Made by a program: the position numbers and the translations under genes. Of a DNA stretch of 64,000 bases, positions 43,896 to 52,543 are shown piece by piece. The stretch covers positions 386,384-450,383 of the forward strand of contig NZ_CP071407.1 of NCBI RefSeq assembly GCF_022647325.1, in the 5' to 3' direction. Within the stretch, counting starts at the first letter, position 1. The number at the start of each line of letters is the position of its first letter. The DNA is from Pantoea deleyi (GTDB lineage: Bacteria; Pseudomonadota; Gammaproteobacteria; Enterobacterales; Enterobacteriaceae). The notes beneath the pieces were generated by a model that searched no databases, had not been told where the DNA came from, and saw nothing but the letters and a program-made list of their open reading frames with translations.

Positions 43896-44507
43896 ATGGT
43901 GAACCGTCCGCTGTTTGTCACGCTGGATGGCCCCAAAGGTGCCGGGAAAACCACCCTGCTGGAGGCAATTACCCAGGGTCTGAGAGCCGGAAAACACAAG
44001 GTGGTCCGGCTGTGCGAGAAGAAAAGCGATCCTTTCAGAGCGGAAACCATGCTGCTGGTGAACCGGATCGCCAGACAACCCTCTGCTGAGCTGGAACGGG
44101 AGATTTGCAAACGCTTTGCGCTGAGCCGGGCGTGGATTTCACAGCAGGTTCTGACCCGGCAGCCAGCCGACAGCATTATCCTGATGGATCGCTGGTATCC
44201 CTCAGACGCCGCGTTTCGCCGGATGATCCCTTTTGCGGAGATTTTAAAGCTCAACGGGGATCACAACGTGCGTGTGCCGGACCTGCATGTCGGCGTGGTG
44301 ACCGCCCCGGCGGTATCCTGGGCAAGAGCCGCGGCGCGATCGCGGGGTCTGGGCAGCACCGTGATCCACCGGCTGGAGGAGCACGCTGCCTGTACCCGTG
44401 CGTTTGAACGGGAGATCGCCCGTAACGGCTGGTTAGTATGCCGTAATGAGGGAAGCCTGGATGAGGCAGCGCAGCAGGTGATTAGGGCCATTATCGCACT
44501 GCGCTGA
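43896..44507 (+). CDS. P-loop kinase related to thymidylate kinase
   Basis: About 203 residues with a Walker A loop [13 protein letters not shown] at residues about 9-21, an LMDRWYPSDAAF segment in the position of the DRY/DRW motif of thymidylate kinases, and a lid-like basic region (ARAAARSRG). It is more divergent than Tmk itself, so nucleoside monophosphate specificity is uncertain. The ATG at 43896 is the family start but lacks a good ribosome site; the stop of a 19-codon upstream ORF beginning at 43842 (with GGAACAGAGA before it) overlaps it, suggesting coupled translation. Confidence 0.72.
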   Translation: MVNRPLFVTLDGPKGAGKTTLLEAITQGLRAGKHKVVRLCEKKSDPFRAETMLLVNRIARQPSAELEREICKRFALSRAWISQQVLTRQPADSIILMDRWYPSDAAFRRMIPFAEILKLNGDHNVRVPDLHVGVVTAPAVSWARAAARSRGLGSTVIHRLEEHAACTRAFEREIARNGWLVCRNEGSLDEAAQQVIRAIIALR

Positions 44508-44745
44508 GCCTTCAGGCTGGCATCACCTGCACCCGTGTCGCGCTGCCAGCCAGCGCGACACGGGGTGCAGCCGTGCTTCAGGCATCTGCCGGACACCTCC
44601 CGCTGAACCGGGAAGGGCCTGCTGGCCGTTCACCCGCAAAGTGAAAAATTCTCACCTGACATTTCCTTGTCCGAAATCAACTCAGGTCCGATTAGCGCTG
44701 GCCCGTATACGCCGCTTTCCCTTATAAATTGGCTTCATTTTTCAG

Positions 44746-46074
44746 ATGAGGCACAGGGAATTGCGCTACGCATCACTACCCTTCAACCACAATCAGGTGG
44801 GCTGGCCAGCGGGTCAGTACGCCTTTCCGCCGCAGCCGATGCTGCGGGGTCAGATCGCTGCCGACTGGCTTATCGTCGGCGCGGGATTTGCCGGCGTGGC
44901 GTTTGCGCGCCGGCTGTCGGAAATCAATCCCGATCTGAAAATAATCATCGTCGACGCCTACAGCCCGCGCGAAAGCGCATCGGCCCGTAACTCCGGCTTT
45001 GTCATTGGCCTGCCGCATAATATCGGCAGCTCAACGGCCGAATTAAAAAAGGCCAACGCCTACCGTCATTTGCTGCAGGAGGGCATCCGGCAGCTGGAGC
45101 AGGTGATGGCTCAGCATGGCATTACGTGCGACTGGGAAAAGGTGGGTAAATATCACTGTCAGGCCGAACGGGGTAACGACCGTATTCTGCAGGAGTATGC
45201 CCGTCAGCTCGATTCAATGGAGGAGCCCTGGACGCTGGCAGAGGGGGACGCGCTCTATCAGAAACTCGGCACGCGCTTTTACCACAAAGGTATCTATACG
45301 CCGGGCTGCGTACTGGTCAATCCGGCGCAGCTGATTGCCGGACTGAACCACTGCCTGCCCGAGAACGTACAGCGTTATGATAATACGCCCGTGCTGGGAG
45401 TGCGTTACGGCAGCGTGGCTGAAGTGCTGACGCCTTATGGTGTTATCAGAACGCCCAGAATAATGCTGGCGACCAACGCACTTTCGCCTGAACTGCGGCC
45501 GGGGCTTTCCCGTCAGGCGGCGATGGCGACCTTCGCCAGCCTGACCGACCCGCTGACGGACGCGCAGCTGGCCTCCCTGCCGCCGATGCAGAGCTGGGGG
45601 CTTACACCGGTCAATGCCATTGCCGGTGCCACCTTCCGCTTTACACCGGATCGCCGTTTCCTGATCCGTCAGCACGTCATCCCCGCACTGAAAGGTCAGG
45701 TGAGTGCCGCGCAGACCTGGCAGGCAACCCAGCTGCATCAGCAGTTATTCCATAAAGTCTACCCGACCCTGCGCGAGGTCAGCATCAGCCAGACCTGGTC
45801 CGGGACGCTGAGCGTCACCCGCAACGGCGCGCCGGAATGGGGCGAGCTGAACCGGTTTATCTGTACGGCGGGCGGCTGTAACGGCGCGGGCGTATCCAAG
45901 CAGACGGTAGCGGGCAGCCTGCTGGCTGATTTCATGCTGAAACAGGATAACCCGCACCTTGCGGATATGCTGTCGCTCGGAAAAGCCAGCTTTATGCCAC
46001 CTTCACCGGCGCTGGATATCGGGATTGCGCTCTCGCTGCAGAAAGAGCGGTATCTGGGCAGAAAAGAGGTTTAA
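44746..46074 (+). CDS. FAD-dependent oxidoreductase (DAO family)
   Basis: A 442-residue flavoprotein. After an extension of about 38 residues comes the FAD loop DWLIVGAGFAGVAFARRLSE and the ENNSGF-like RNSGFVIGLPHN segment typical of the D-amino-acid oxidase/PuuB group; the C-terminal FICTAGGCNGAGVSKQTVAGSLLAD closes the FAD site. The likely reaction is oxidation of an amine or amino acid. There is no strong ribosome site before the ATG, so the start is less sure. It stands alone before eptA. Confidence 0.82.
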   Translation: MRHRELRYASLPFNHNQVGWPAGQYAFPPQPMLRGQIAADWLIVGAGFAGVAFARRLSEINPDLKIIIVDAYSPRESASARNSGFVIGLPHNIGSSTAELKKANAYRHLLQEGIRQLEQVMAQHGITCDWEKVGKYHCQAERGNDRILQEYARQLDSMEEPWTLAEGDALYQKLGTRFYHKGIYTPGCVLVNPAQLIAGLNHCLPENVQRYDNTPVLGVRYGSVAEVLTPYGVIRTPRIMLATNALSPELRPGLSRQAAMATFASLTDPLTDAQLASLPPMQSWGLTPVNAIAGATFRFTPDRRFLIRQHVIPALKGQVSAAQTWQATQLHQQLFHKVYPTLREVSISQTWSGTLSVTRNGAPEWGELNRFICTAGGCNGAGVSKQTVAGSLLADFMLKQDNPHLADMLSLGKASFMPPSPALDIGIALSLQKERYLGRKEV

Positions 46075-46521
46075 CCGTCAGCGCAACCGCAAGCACAGCG
46101 CCGCGGTAAACCGATCCGTTGCGCGTCAGCGCCTCAGCAGATACTCCTTCAGATGCGTGTCTGCTGAGCCTGATTTCACCGGCCAGACTGTTTTGCCGTT
46201 ACTCCACGCCCTGCTTAACAAAACAGGCGGGCTTTGGCGAAGAGATGTGATCAGCATCACACATCGGCGATAACAGGCGCACAAACTGTAGAAAAAAGTT
46301 CATGAATACTTAACAGTAGTGGACCTGAAAAGGCCCCCATCCGGCCCCCGCCCTGTTCGTTATCTCATCAGGTAAAGGTAATCACGTGCCACTTTATTAA
46401 TGACACTCCCTGACTTCGTTTATTTGCTCTGCCCGGCGCAAAATTCTGATTAATGCTTGCCTGCCTGCTCAGAAATTCATGTTTATTTGCACAGTTCACT
46501 TCAGGGTTACGGAATACCTTC
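46075..46521. other. Intergenic region upstream of eptA
   Basis: About 450 bases, AT-rich from 46230. I searched for a PmrA box here and found only single half-sites. Confidence 0.45.
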
Positions 46522-48162
46522 ATGCCACGAATCAGAATCAGTCAGCCCGTGCTGCACCGCGTGACGTTCATTATTTTATTCTCGCTCTATATTTCGGTTT
46601 TCCTTAACCTCCCTTTTTACCGCCAGGCCAGTTCACTCATTCCGTTTAACGGCGCGGGTAACCTGCTCTTTTTCCTCTCTATGCCGGTGGTGGCGTTCTG
46701 CGTCATTAATATGGTGGTGACGCTCGCCTCCTTTTTGTGGCTCGACAGGATCATCATTGCGCTGTTTGTCATGATTGCCGCCACCGCGCAGTACTTTATT
46801 CAGCACTACGGCATCGTCCTTGACCGGTCGATGATCACCAATGTGGTAGATACCACGCCCGCTGAAAGCCTGGCGCTGCTGACGCCTCAGATGATCCTCG
46901 TCATCCTGGCGAGCGGCGTCTTTGTCGCTGCGCTGGCCTTCTGGCCCAGGTTCAAAACGTCCGTCCCGGTGTGGAAAGGGATCGTACAGCGCGGCATCAG
47001 CCTGGCGATTTCACTGGTGCTCATCGCCCTGATTGCACTGCTTTTTTACAAAGATTACGCCTCACTGATTCGCAATAACCATTCGCTGCTGAAGTCACTC
47101 AGCCCCTCGAATTTCATCGCCGCATCACTCTCTTACTACAGCCATCGCGAGCGGGCCAACCTTCCGCTGGTGAAAATAGGCGAGGATGCCCGTCAGCAGC
47201 CTCAGAGGCTGAACGGCCCGAAAAAGAACCTGACGATCCTGGTGGTGGGCGAAACCTCACGTGCCGCCAACTTCTCGCTGGGCGGGTATGGCCGGGAAAC
47301 CAATCCGTTGCTGGTGAAAGAGGATGTTATCTACTTTCCGGCGACCTCTTCCTGCGGCACCTCCACCGCCGTCTCCGTTCCCTGCATGTTCTCAAATATG
47401 CCGCGCAGCCATTATGACGATGCGCTGGCCAGCCATCAGGAGGGCCTGCTGGACATCCTGCAGCGCGCCGGGCTGAGGGTGTTATGGAATGAGAATGATG
47501 GCGGCTGCAAGGGTGCGTGCGCACGGGTGCCGAATCAGGAGATGACCGATCTTAATCTGCCGGAGATGTGCATCAACGGCGAATGCTATGACGATGTGCT
47601 TTTCCACGGGCTGGAGGCGTACATCAGCCAGTTGCAGGGCAATGGCATTATCGTGCTGCACACCATTGGCAGTCACGGGCCCACCTACAACCACCGCTAT
47701 CCCCCGGCGTTCCGTAGATTCACACCTACCTGTGAAACGAAACAGATTCAGGAGTGCTCTCAGGCGCAGCTGATCAACACCTATGACAATACGATCCTCT
47801 ATGCGGACTACATCGTTGATAAAGCGATTACGATATTGAAAGCCCATCAGGATAGATTCACCACCAGCCTGGTCTATCTCTCAGACCACGGTGAGTCTCT
47901 GGGCGAGAACGGTGTTTATCTGCATGGTCTGCCCTACGCGATTGCGCCCGACGTCCAGACCCACGTTCCGCTGCTGATCTGGCTGTCGCCTGACTACCAG
48001 CAGCGTTACGGCGTGGACTACCACTGTCTGGGCCAGCACGCCGCGACGCAGAAATATTCCCACGACAATCTCTTTTCCACGCTGCTGGGAATGACGGGCG
48101 TGGAGACCCGGGAATATGTCGCCGCTGACGATATTCTGGCGAGCTGCAGACGTCAGCCCTGA
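46522..48162 (+). CDS. eptA: EptA-type lipid A phosphoethanolamine transferase
   Basis: A 546-residue inner-membrane enzyme that transfers phosphoethanolamine from phosphatidylethanolamine to lipid A, lowering the negative charge and raising polymyxin tolerance. Five N-terminal membrane segments are followed by a periplasmic alkaline-phosphatase-fold domain. The zinc-site nucleophile threonine is in VVGETSRAANFSLGGYGR; further zinc ligands are in SDHGESLGENGVYLHGLPYAIAP, and CGTSTAVSVPCMFS carries conserved cysteines. The length equals E. coli EptA (547). The ATG at 46522 is the family start; a longer frame from 46453 is not supported. Confidence 0.92.
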   Translation: MPRIRISQPVLHRVTFIILFSLYISVFLNLPFYRQASSLIPFNGAGNLLFFLSMPVVAFCVINMVVTLASFLWLDRIIIALFVMIAATAQYFIQHYGIVLDRSMITNVVDTTPAESLALLTPQMILVILASGVFVAALAFWPRFKTSVPVWKGIVQRGISLAISLVLIALIALLFYKDYASLIRNNHSLLKSLSPSNFIAASLSYYSHRERANLPLVKIGEDARQQPQRLNGPKKNLTILVVGETSRAANFSLGGYGRETNPLLVKEDVIYFPATSSCGTSTAVSVPCMFSNMPRSHYDDALASHQEGLLDILQRAGLRVLWNENDGGCKGACARVPNQEMTDLNLPEMCINGECYDDVLFHGLEAYISQLQGNGIIVLHTIGSHGPTYNHRYPPAFRRFTPTCETKQIQECSQAQLINTYDNTILYADYIVDKAITILKAHQDRFTTSLVYLSDHGESLGENGVYLHGLPYAIAPDVQTHVPLLIWLSPDYQQRYGVDYHCLGQHAATQKYSHDNLFSTLLGMTGVETREYVAADDILASCRRQP

Positions 48163-48165
48163 GTG

Positions 48166-48198
48166 CCGGCCCGGCAGCACAGCCGGCTGCCGGGCCGG
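48166..48198. terminator. Hairpin between eptA and the anti-sigma gene
   Basis: Twelve-bp perfect arms CCGGCCCGGCAG / CTGCCGGGCCGG with a 9-nt loop; no T-tract. It separates convergent transcripts. Confidence 0.6.
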
Positions 48199-48227
48199 AT
48201 GATTAACAGTGCGGGTCTGGGGCCCGA

Positions 48228-48905
48228 TCAGAGAAGTGTGACCCTGCCCTGGAAAACGACCGGCCCCGATGGCCCGGCCTGTTTAGAGCCGCCCAGCGGT
48301 TCGAGACTGACTGCCAGCACCGTCTGGTTATCCAGCGCGCCGGCCGGCAGTTTAAAGGCGTTGCCCTCGCGACGCGCGATCAGCCCCAGCGACTGCGGTG
48401 CGGCACTGCCTTTGATCAGCCATAGCTCAAAGTTTTTATCCGCAGGCAGCGTGATGTTGAGGGCAGACACCTCAATCAGCGAAGCGGACTTATCCAGACT
48501 CACCACAAACTGCGCATCAGGCTGCGCCCCGCTGAGCACCGCCACCGGCTGCAGAGCAGGGGTGACATCGGGCCTGGTCACGTAACTGACAATCAGGAAG
48601 CCCGCCAGCGCCGCCGCCAGCCCCCAGCCGAGCCAGAATCCGGGATGAGCGGATGTGCGGGGTGCAGAGGCTGTGGAAGCGGCGCGGCTGAGATCCCGCT
48701 CAATCCGCTGCCAGACGCCGGGCGCAGGCGCGACCGACGGAGTGATGCGATCGGGTCCGCTAAAGGCTTTCTGCCAGCGCAGCACCTCGGCAGCAAAGGC
48801 TGCGTCCTCATTAAGCCGTTTATCCAGCGACTGACGGGTGGCGTCATCGGTCAGCCCAAGCACATATTCCGCGGCGACAAGGTCTTCGTTTTCCTGAGCA
48901 CTCAT
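48228..48905 (-). CDS. RskA-type membrane anti-sigma factor
   Basis: A 225-residue single-pass protein. The N-terminal cytoplasmic sigma-binding region (LVAAEYVLGLTDDATRQSLDKRL) is followed by a membrane helix around residues 90-112 (GFWLGWGLAAALAGFLIVSYV) and a periplasmic RskA domain (VVSLDKSASLIEVSALNITLP, ELWLI, and the C-terminal VLAVSLEPLGGS). It should hold the ECF sigma factor at the membrane until released by proteolysis. Its ATG overlaps the sigma stop codon (ATGA), so the two are made together. Confidence 0.9.
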   Translation of the reverse strand: MSAQENEDLVAAEYVLGLTDDATRQSLDKRLNEDAAFAAEVLRWQKAFSGPDRITPSVAPAPGVWQRIERDLSRAASTASAPRTSAHPGFWLGWGLAAALAGFLIVSYVTRPDVTPALQPVAVLSGAQPDAQFVVSLDKSASLIEVSALNITLPADKNFELWLIKGSAAPQSLGLIARREGNAFKLPAGALDNQTVLAVSLEPLGGSKQAGPSGPVVFQGRVTLL

Positions 48906-49450
48906 AGGCCTATGCACTCCCGCAGATGGGTTAACGCGCGACGGATCCAGCTTTTTATGGTGCCTTCCGGCTGGCTCAGGGAGAGGGCAATTTCACTCTG
49001 CGACAGGCCACGATAATAGGCGAGCGAAAGCGTCTGGCGCTGTTCTGACGGCAGATGCGCCATACAGTGCTGAAGACGGCGCGCCTCTGCATGTCCGCCA
49101 TCGGCAGAGAGCGGGGTATGAAAGCCCGCTTCCGCTTCGGTGATCTCCTCCATGGAACAGCACCGGTTCTCATGTTTTCGCAGAAAATCGATCGCCCGAT
49201 TACGGGCAATGTGACAGAGCCATATCTGCGGTTCGCTGCGCCTGTCGTCGTAATAAGTTGCCGATTGCCAGATCTGAAGGAAGGTGTCGTGGAGGATCTC
49301 TTCTGCCCAGTCACGGCGCCGGACCATACGCAGGATAATGCCGAACAGCTTCGGAGAGAGGCTGTGATACAGCTGCGCCAGCGCGGCTTTGTCGCCGCAG
49401 GCAATCTGATTCATTAACTCAGCCTGAATGTGAGGCACGTTTTTTGTCAT
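48902..49450 (-). CDS. ECF sigma factor, SigK-like
   Basis: A 182-residue extracytoplasmic-function sigma factor. Region 2 (ALAQLYHSLSPKLFGIILRMVRRRDWAEEILHDTFLQIW) and region 4 (HLPSEQRQTLSLAYYRGLSQSEIALSLSQPEGTIKSWIRRAL) are complete. The pairing with an RskA-type anti-sigma and a fasciclin gene is the arrangement of mycobacterial SigK-RskA-MPT70/83 and of related proteobacterial loci. The ATG at 49450 has AGGGAAG upstream; a longer start at 49507 is not supported. A hairpin separates it from the fasciclin gene. Confidence 0.92.
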   Translation of the reverse strand: MTKNVPHIQAELMNQIACGDKAALAQLYHSLSPKLFGIILRMVRRRDWAEEILHDTFLQIWQSATYYDDRRSEPQIWLCHIARNRAIDFLRKHENRCCSMEEITEAEAGFHTPLSADGGHAEARRLQHCMAHLPSEQRQTLSLAYYRGLSQSEIALSLSQPEGTIKSWIRRALTHLRECIGL

Positions 49451-49467
49451 CGTCTTCCCTGTTAAAG

Positions 49468-49491
49468 GTGTAGCCACATCAGTGGCTACAC
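49468..49491 (-). terminator. Attenuator-like hairpin between fasciclin and sigma genes
   Basis: Ten-bp perfect arms GTGTAGCCAC / GTGGCTACAC with loop ATCA (plus strand), followed on the minus strand by CTTTAAC. It lies inside the operon, so it could make fasciclin mRNA more abundant than sigma mRNA. Confidence 0.6.
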
Positions 49492-49510
49492 ACAGTATAG
49501 ATGACACTTT

Positions 49511-50071
49511 TTATGGCATCAGCACGGTATCGATAACGTCAATGACGCCATTACTCTGGTTCACATCATAGGTGGTGATATTAGCAATGTTGCCCTGGGC
49601 ATCTTTCAGCTGGATGTTGTGCGGGCCGTTCGCCATCACCCACAGCGCGCCACCCTGCACCGTTTTCAGTTCGGCTTTGCCGCCACCCGCTTTGATTTTT
49701 TTCTGCAGCGCTTTCATATCCAGTTTCCCGGCCACGACATGATAGGTCAGCACGCTGGTGAGTTTCTGTTTGTTTTCGGGTTTCAGCAGGGAGTCGACGG
49801 TACCCTGCGGCAGTTTTTCGAACGCGGCATTAGTCGGCGCGAAAACGGTAAACGGCCCTTTGCCTTCCAGCGTCGGCACCAGACCCGCCGCTTTAACGGC
49901 CGCCACCAGCGTGGTGTGATCTTTGGAGTTAATGGCGTTCTGTACAATATTTTTCGACGGGTACATCGCTGCCCCACCGACCATCACCGTGTCGCTGTCC
50001 ATGGTCGCTGCATAAGAGGCACCGCTGAAAACTAAAGCAGAAAAAAGCAGAGCTGGCATGAATGGTTTCAT
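49511..50071 (-). CDS. Exported fasciclin-domain protein
   Basis: A 186-residue protein with a signal peptide (KPFMPALLFSALVFSGASYAA) and a single fasciclin (FAS1) domain. FTVFAPTNAAFEKLPQGTVDSLL and LTYHVVAGKLDMKAL are the two conserved blocks, and the C-terminal NGVIDVIDTVLMP is the standard ending. It is exported to the periplasm or surface and probably adhesive or envelope-protective. It is the first gene of the fasciclin-sigma-anti-sigma operon. The ATG at 50071 has AGGA upstream; an earlier ATG at 50086 overlaps that site. Confidence 0.92.
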   Translation of the reverse strand: MKPFMPALLFSALVFSGASYAATMDSDTVMVGGAAMYPSKNIVQNAINSKDHTTLVAAVKAAGLVPTLEGKGPFTVFAPTNAAFEKLPQGTVDSLLKPENKQKLTSVLTYHVVAGKLDMKALQKKIKAGGGKAELKTVQGGALWVMANGPHNIQLKDAQGNIANITTYDVNQSNGVIDVIDTVLMP

Positions 50072-50123
50072 TTTCACTTTCCTCATTGAGTTTACGGACA
50101 GGGCCGATGTGCCCTTATCTGTT

Positions 50124-50151
50124 AATACGAATGAGCAGGGAAAACGGATGC
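50124..50151 (-). promoter_or_regulatory. Probable ECF-sigma promoter of the fasciclin operon
   Basis: On the minus strand GCATCC (complement of 50146-50151), 16 bases, then CGTATT (complement of 50124-50129), ending about 50 bases before the fasciclin start. The layout resembles the SigK-type promoter known from mycobacterial fasciclin genes (CCATCC, 16-17 bases, CCGAAT), which suggests autoregulation by the sigma factor of the same operon. Confidence 0.55.
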
Positions 50152-50252
50152 AAAAAAGTTGAATTTTTTTTAGGGCAGGAGGAAATAAAATTTAACACGC
50201 TGATTTTTAACAGGTTAACGTGAGCGGCGGCGGACAGGAGAATATGCAACCG

Positions 50253-50284
50253 GCCGCGCCATCCGGGTGACTGAATGGCGCGGC
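50253..50284 (-). terminator. Hairpin downstream of the ABC transporter operon
   Basis: Ten-bp arms GCCGCGCCAT / ATGGCGCGGC with a 12-nt loop, about 55 bases past the stop of the ATPase gene. No T-tract. Confidence 0.5.
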
Positions 50285-50339
50285 GTCGCACTACGGATGG
50301 GCCGCAGGGGGAAATCAGGCGCGGCGGCGCCTGTCTGCG

Positions 50340-51119
50340 TCAGCCTGCATTGCGCTCAAAATGGCTGTTCACAAAGGCGCGGCAGCGCGGGGAGATCGGA
50401 TCCAGAAACACCTGTTCCGGTGAGCCAGACTCCTCGATCATGCCCTGATGCAGAAACACCGCTTTGTTCGAGACGTCGCGCGCAAAGCCCATCTCATGCG
50501 TCACGATGATCATGGTGCGCCCCTCCTCCGCCAGACCGCGAATAACCCGCAGCACCTCCCCCACCAGTTCCGGGTCCAGCGCGGAAGTGGGTTCATCGAA
50601 CAGTATCGCTTTCGGCTGCTGCGCCAGCGCCCGGGCAATCGCCACGCGCTGCTGCTGTCCGCCTGAGAGCTGCGACGGCCAGGCGTCGCGCTTTGCGTAG
50701 AGTCCGACCTTGTGCAGCAGCGCTTCGGCCTCTTCGAGCGCCTCGCTGTGGCTGCGCTTCTGCACATGCACCGGCGCTTCGATAATGTTCTGCATCACCG
50801 TTTTATGCGGCCACAGGTTAAAGCTCTGAAACACGAAACCGAGCTGCATCCGCATCAGCTTGATGCGACGACGCTGCTCGCGGCTCAGTTTTTCATCGGC
50901 ATTGTCCAGCGTGACGCTGACGTCGCCGACGGCGATCTCCCCCGCCTGCGGCACCTCCAGAAACGGAATGCAGCGTAACAGCGTACTTTTGCCCGATCCG
51001 CTGGCCCCGATCAGCGAAATGACGTCGCCATCCTGCGCGGTCAGGCTGATGTCATGCAGCACTTCGTGACCCGCATAACTCTTTCTGAGGTGGCTCAGCA
51101 TGATGGTAGGTGCGGTCAT
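50340..51119 (-). CDS. Polar amino acid ABC transporter, ATP-binding subunit
   Basis: A 259-residue ATPase of the HisP/GlnQ type. Walker A is [13 protein letters not shown], the signature is [19 protein letters not shown], and Walker B is [17 protein letters not shown], followed by the switch histidine ([13 protein letters not shown]). It drives import through the two adjacent permeases. Its ATG overlaps the permease stop (ATGA). It is the last gene of a five-gene operon that starts with an M20 amidohydrolase. Confidence 0.93.
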   Translation of the reverse strand: MTAPTIMLSHLRKSYAGHEVLHDISLTAQDGDVISLIGASGSGKSTLLRCIPFLEVPQAGEIAVGDVSVTLDNADEKLSREQRRRIKLMRMQLGFVFQSFNLWPHKTVMQNIIEAPVHVQKRSHSEALEEAEALLHKVGLYAKRDAWPSQLSGGQQQRVAIARALAQQPKAILFDEPTSALDPELVGEVLRVIRGLAEEGRTMIIVTHEMGFARDVSNKAVFLHQGMIEESGSPEQVFLDPISPRCRAFVNSHFERNAG

Positions 51120-51802
51120 GAGCGTGCTCCAAAATAGTAAGGTGATAAGCGTCGTTCCAGCATCGATACCCCTTTACTGACCAGGATGGTCAGCAGCAGG
51201 TAGATCAGCGCCGCGCTCAGGAACACCTCCAGCGCCCGGAACGTGGACGAGACGATGGAGTCGGCAATGCCGGTCATCTCCATCAGGCTGATGGTACTGA
51301 CCAGTGACGTCGCTTTGATCATGGAGATGATTTCATTGCTGTAGGCGGGTAACGCCTGACGGACCGCAATCGGTAAGGTGATGCGGGTGAAGATCTTATA
51401 CGACGACATGCCCGACACTTTCGCGGCCTCCAGCGACTGCTGACTGACGGCGCGCAGCCCGCCGCGCAGGATCTCCGAGGTGTAGGCCGCATCGTTGAGG
51501 ATCAGCGCCAGCAAGCCGCACCAGTAAGGATCGCGCAGCAGCGGCCAGAAGAGGCTCTCCCGCACCGCCGGTAAGCTGCCCAGGCCGTAATAAACCATGA
51601 AAATCTGGATCAGCAGCGGCGTGCCGCGAAACAGCCAGACGTAGAACCGGCAGAACAGGCTGCCGACGCGCGTCATGCGCAGCAGATTCAGCAGCAGCGC
51701 CAGTACGCCGCCGCCCAGCAGAGAGAGCAGCGCCAGGTTAATCGTCAGCGGCAATCCTTTCAGCAGCGCCAGCAGCGTCTGCTGTAAAAACATGATATCC
51801 AC
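51116..51802 (-). CDS. Polar amino acid ABC transporter, permease (HisM-like)
   Basis: A 228-residue inner-membrane permease with five predicted helices. The EAA loop EAAKVSGMSSYKIFTRITLPIAVRQALPAYSNE is the contact with the ATPase. The GTG at 51802 is preferred because AAGGAG stands five bases upstream; an ATG at 51793 is possible. It pairs with the permease at 51812. Confidence 0.92.
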   Translation of the reverse strand: MDIMFLQQTLLALLKGLPLTINLALLSLLGGGVLALLLNLLRMTRVGSLFCRFYVWLFRGTPLLIQIFMVYYGLGSLPAVRESLFWPLLRDPYWCGLLALILNDAAYTSEILRGGLRAVSQQSLEAAKVSGMSSYKIFTRITLPIAVRQALPAYSNEIISMIKATSLVSTISLMEMTGIADSIVSSTFRALEVFLSAALIYLLLTILVSKGVSMLERRLSPYYFGARS

Positions 51803-51811
51803 GTGGACTCC

Positions 51812-52537
51812 TTATCCCTTTACGCGCTGTTGACCGCGCATCGCAAACTTTTCCACGTAGCGGAAAACCATATCGGAACAGGTGGTGATAATCAGGTAGA
51901 TCACCGCCCCGACGCTGTAGAAGAAAAAGGACATCTGGGTCGAGTTTGCGGCGGTGGAGACCTGGTTCATGGTTTCCACCAGCCCGGTCACGGAAACCAG
52001 CGCCGACTCTTTGATCACCGACTGCCACTGGTTGCCCATGCCCGGCAGCGCGGTGCGTAACGCCTGCGGCACAATAATGCGCCGGAACATCATCAGCCTG
52101 CCCATGCCGGTTACGGTGGCCGCCTCCAGCGTGCCGCCCGGAATGGCATAGAAGGCGCCACGAAACACGCCGCTCTGATAGGCCCCCGAAATCAGCCCGA
52201 TGGCAATCGCACCGGCCACAAAACCGTTGACATCAAACGGCCCCTGCAAGCCCAGCGCGGTGCCGACGGTGGAGACGACCTGCCGTCCGCCGAAGTAGAA
52301 GAGATAGATAACCAGCAGCTCCGGCACGCCGCGAAACAGTGTGATGTAGCCTGCCGCCAGCCGCTGCTGCCAGCGCGAACCGGCAATCTGCATCCAGCAG
52401 AGCACGCTGCCCAGCATCGCCCCCAGCAGCCAGGCGCAGAGCGACACGCTGACGGTGACGGCGGCGGCGTTAAGCAGCACGCCGCCCCATCCCTCATCCC
52501 CGAAGCCCAGTATCTGCCAGTCAATAGTCATCAGCAT
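51812..52537 (-). CDS. Polar amino acid ABC transporter, permease (HisQ-like)
   Basis: A 241-residue permease. Its EAA loop reads EAATVTGMGRLMMFRRIIVPQALRTALPGMGNQW, and FRGVPELLVIYLFYFG is the HisQ-type conserved helix. Two start codons (52537 and 52531) are possible; neither has a strong ribosome site, consistent with coupling to the binding-protein gene that ends seven bases upstream. It forms the heterodimeric channel with the downstream permease. Confidence 0.92.
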   Translation of the reverse strand: MLMTIDWQILGFGDEGWGGVLLNAAAVTVSVSLCAWLLGAMLGSVLCWMQIAGSRWQQRLAAGYITLFRGVPELLVIYLFYFGGRQVVSTVGTALGLQGPFDVNGFVAGAIAIGLISGAYQSGVFRGAFYAIPGGTLEAATVTGMGRLMMFRRIIVPQALRTALPGMGNQWQSVIKESALVSVTGLVETMNQVSTAANSTQMSFFFYSVGAVIYLIITTCSDMVFRYVEKFAMRGQQRVKG

Positions 52538-52543
52538 CCGGGG

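Noticed and set aside
46230..46521. PmrA box before eptA
   Set aside because: Only isolated half-sites (such as CTTAAC near 46311) are present, without a second half-site at the right distance.
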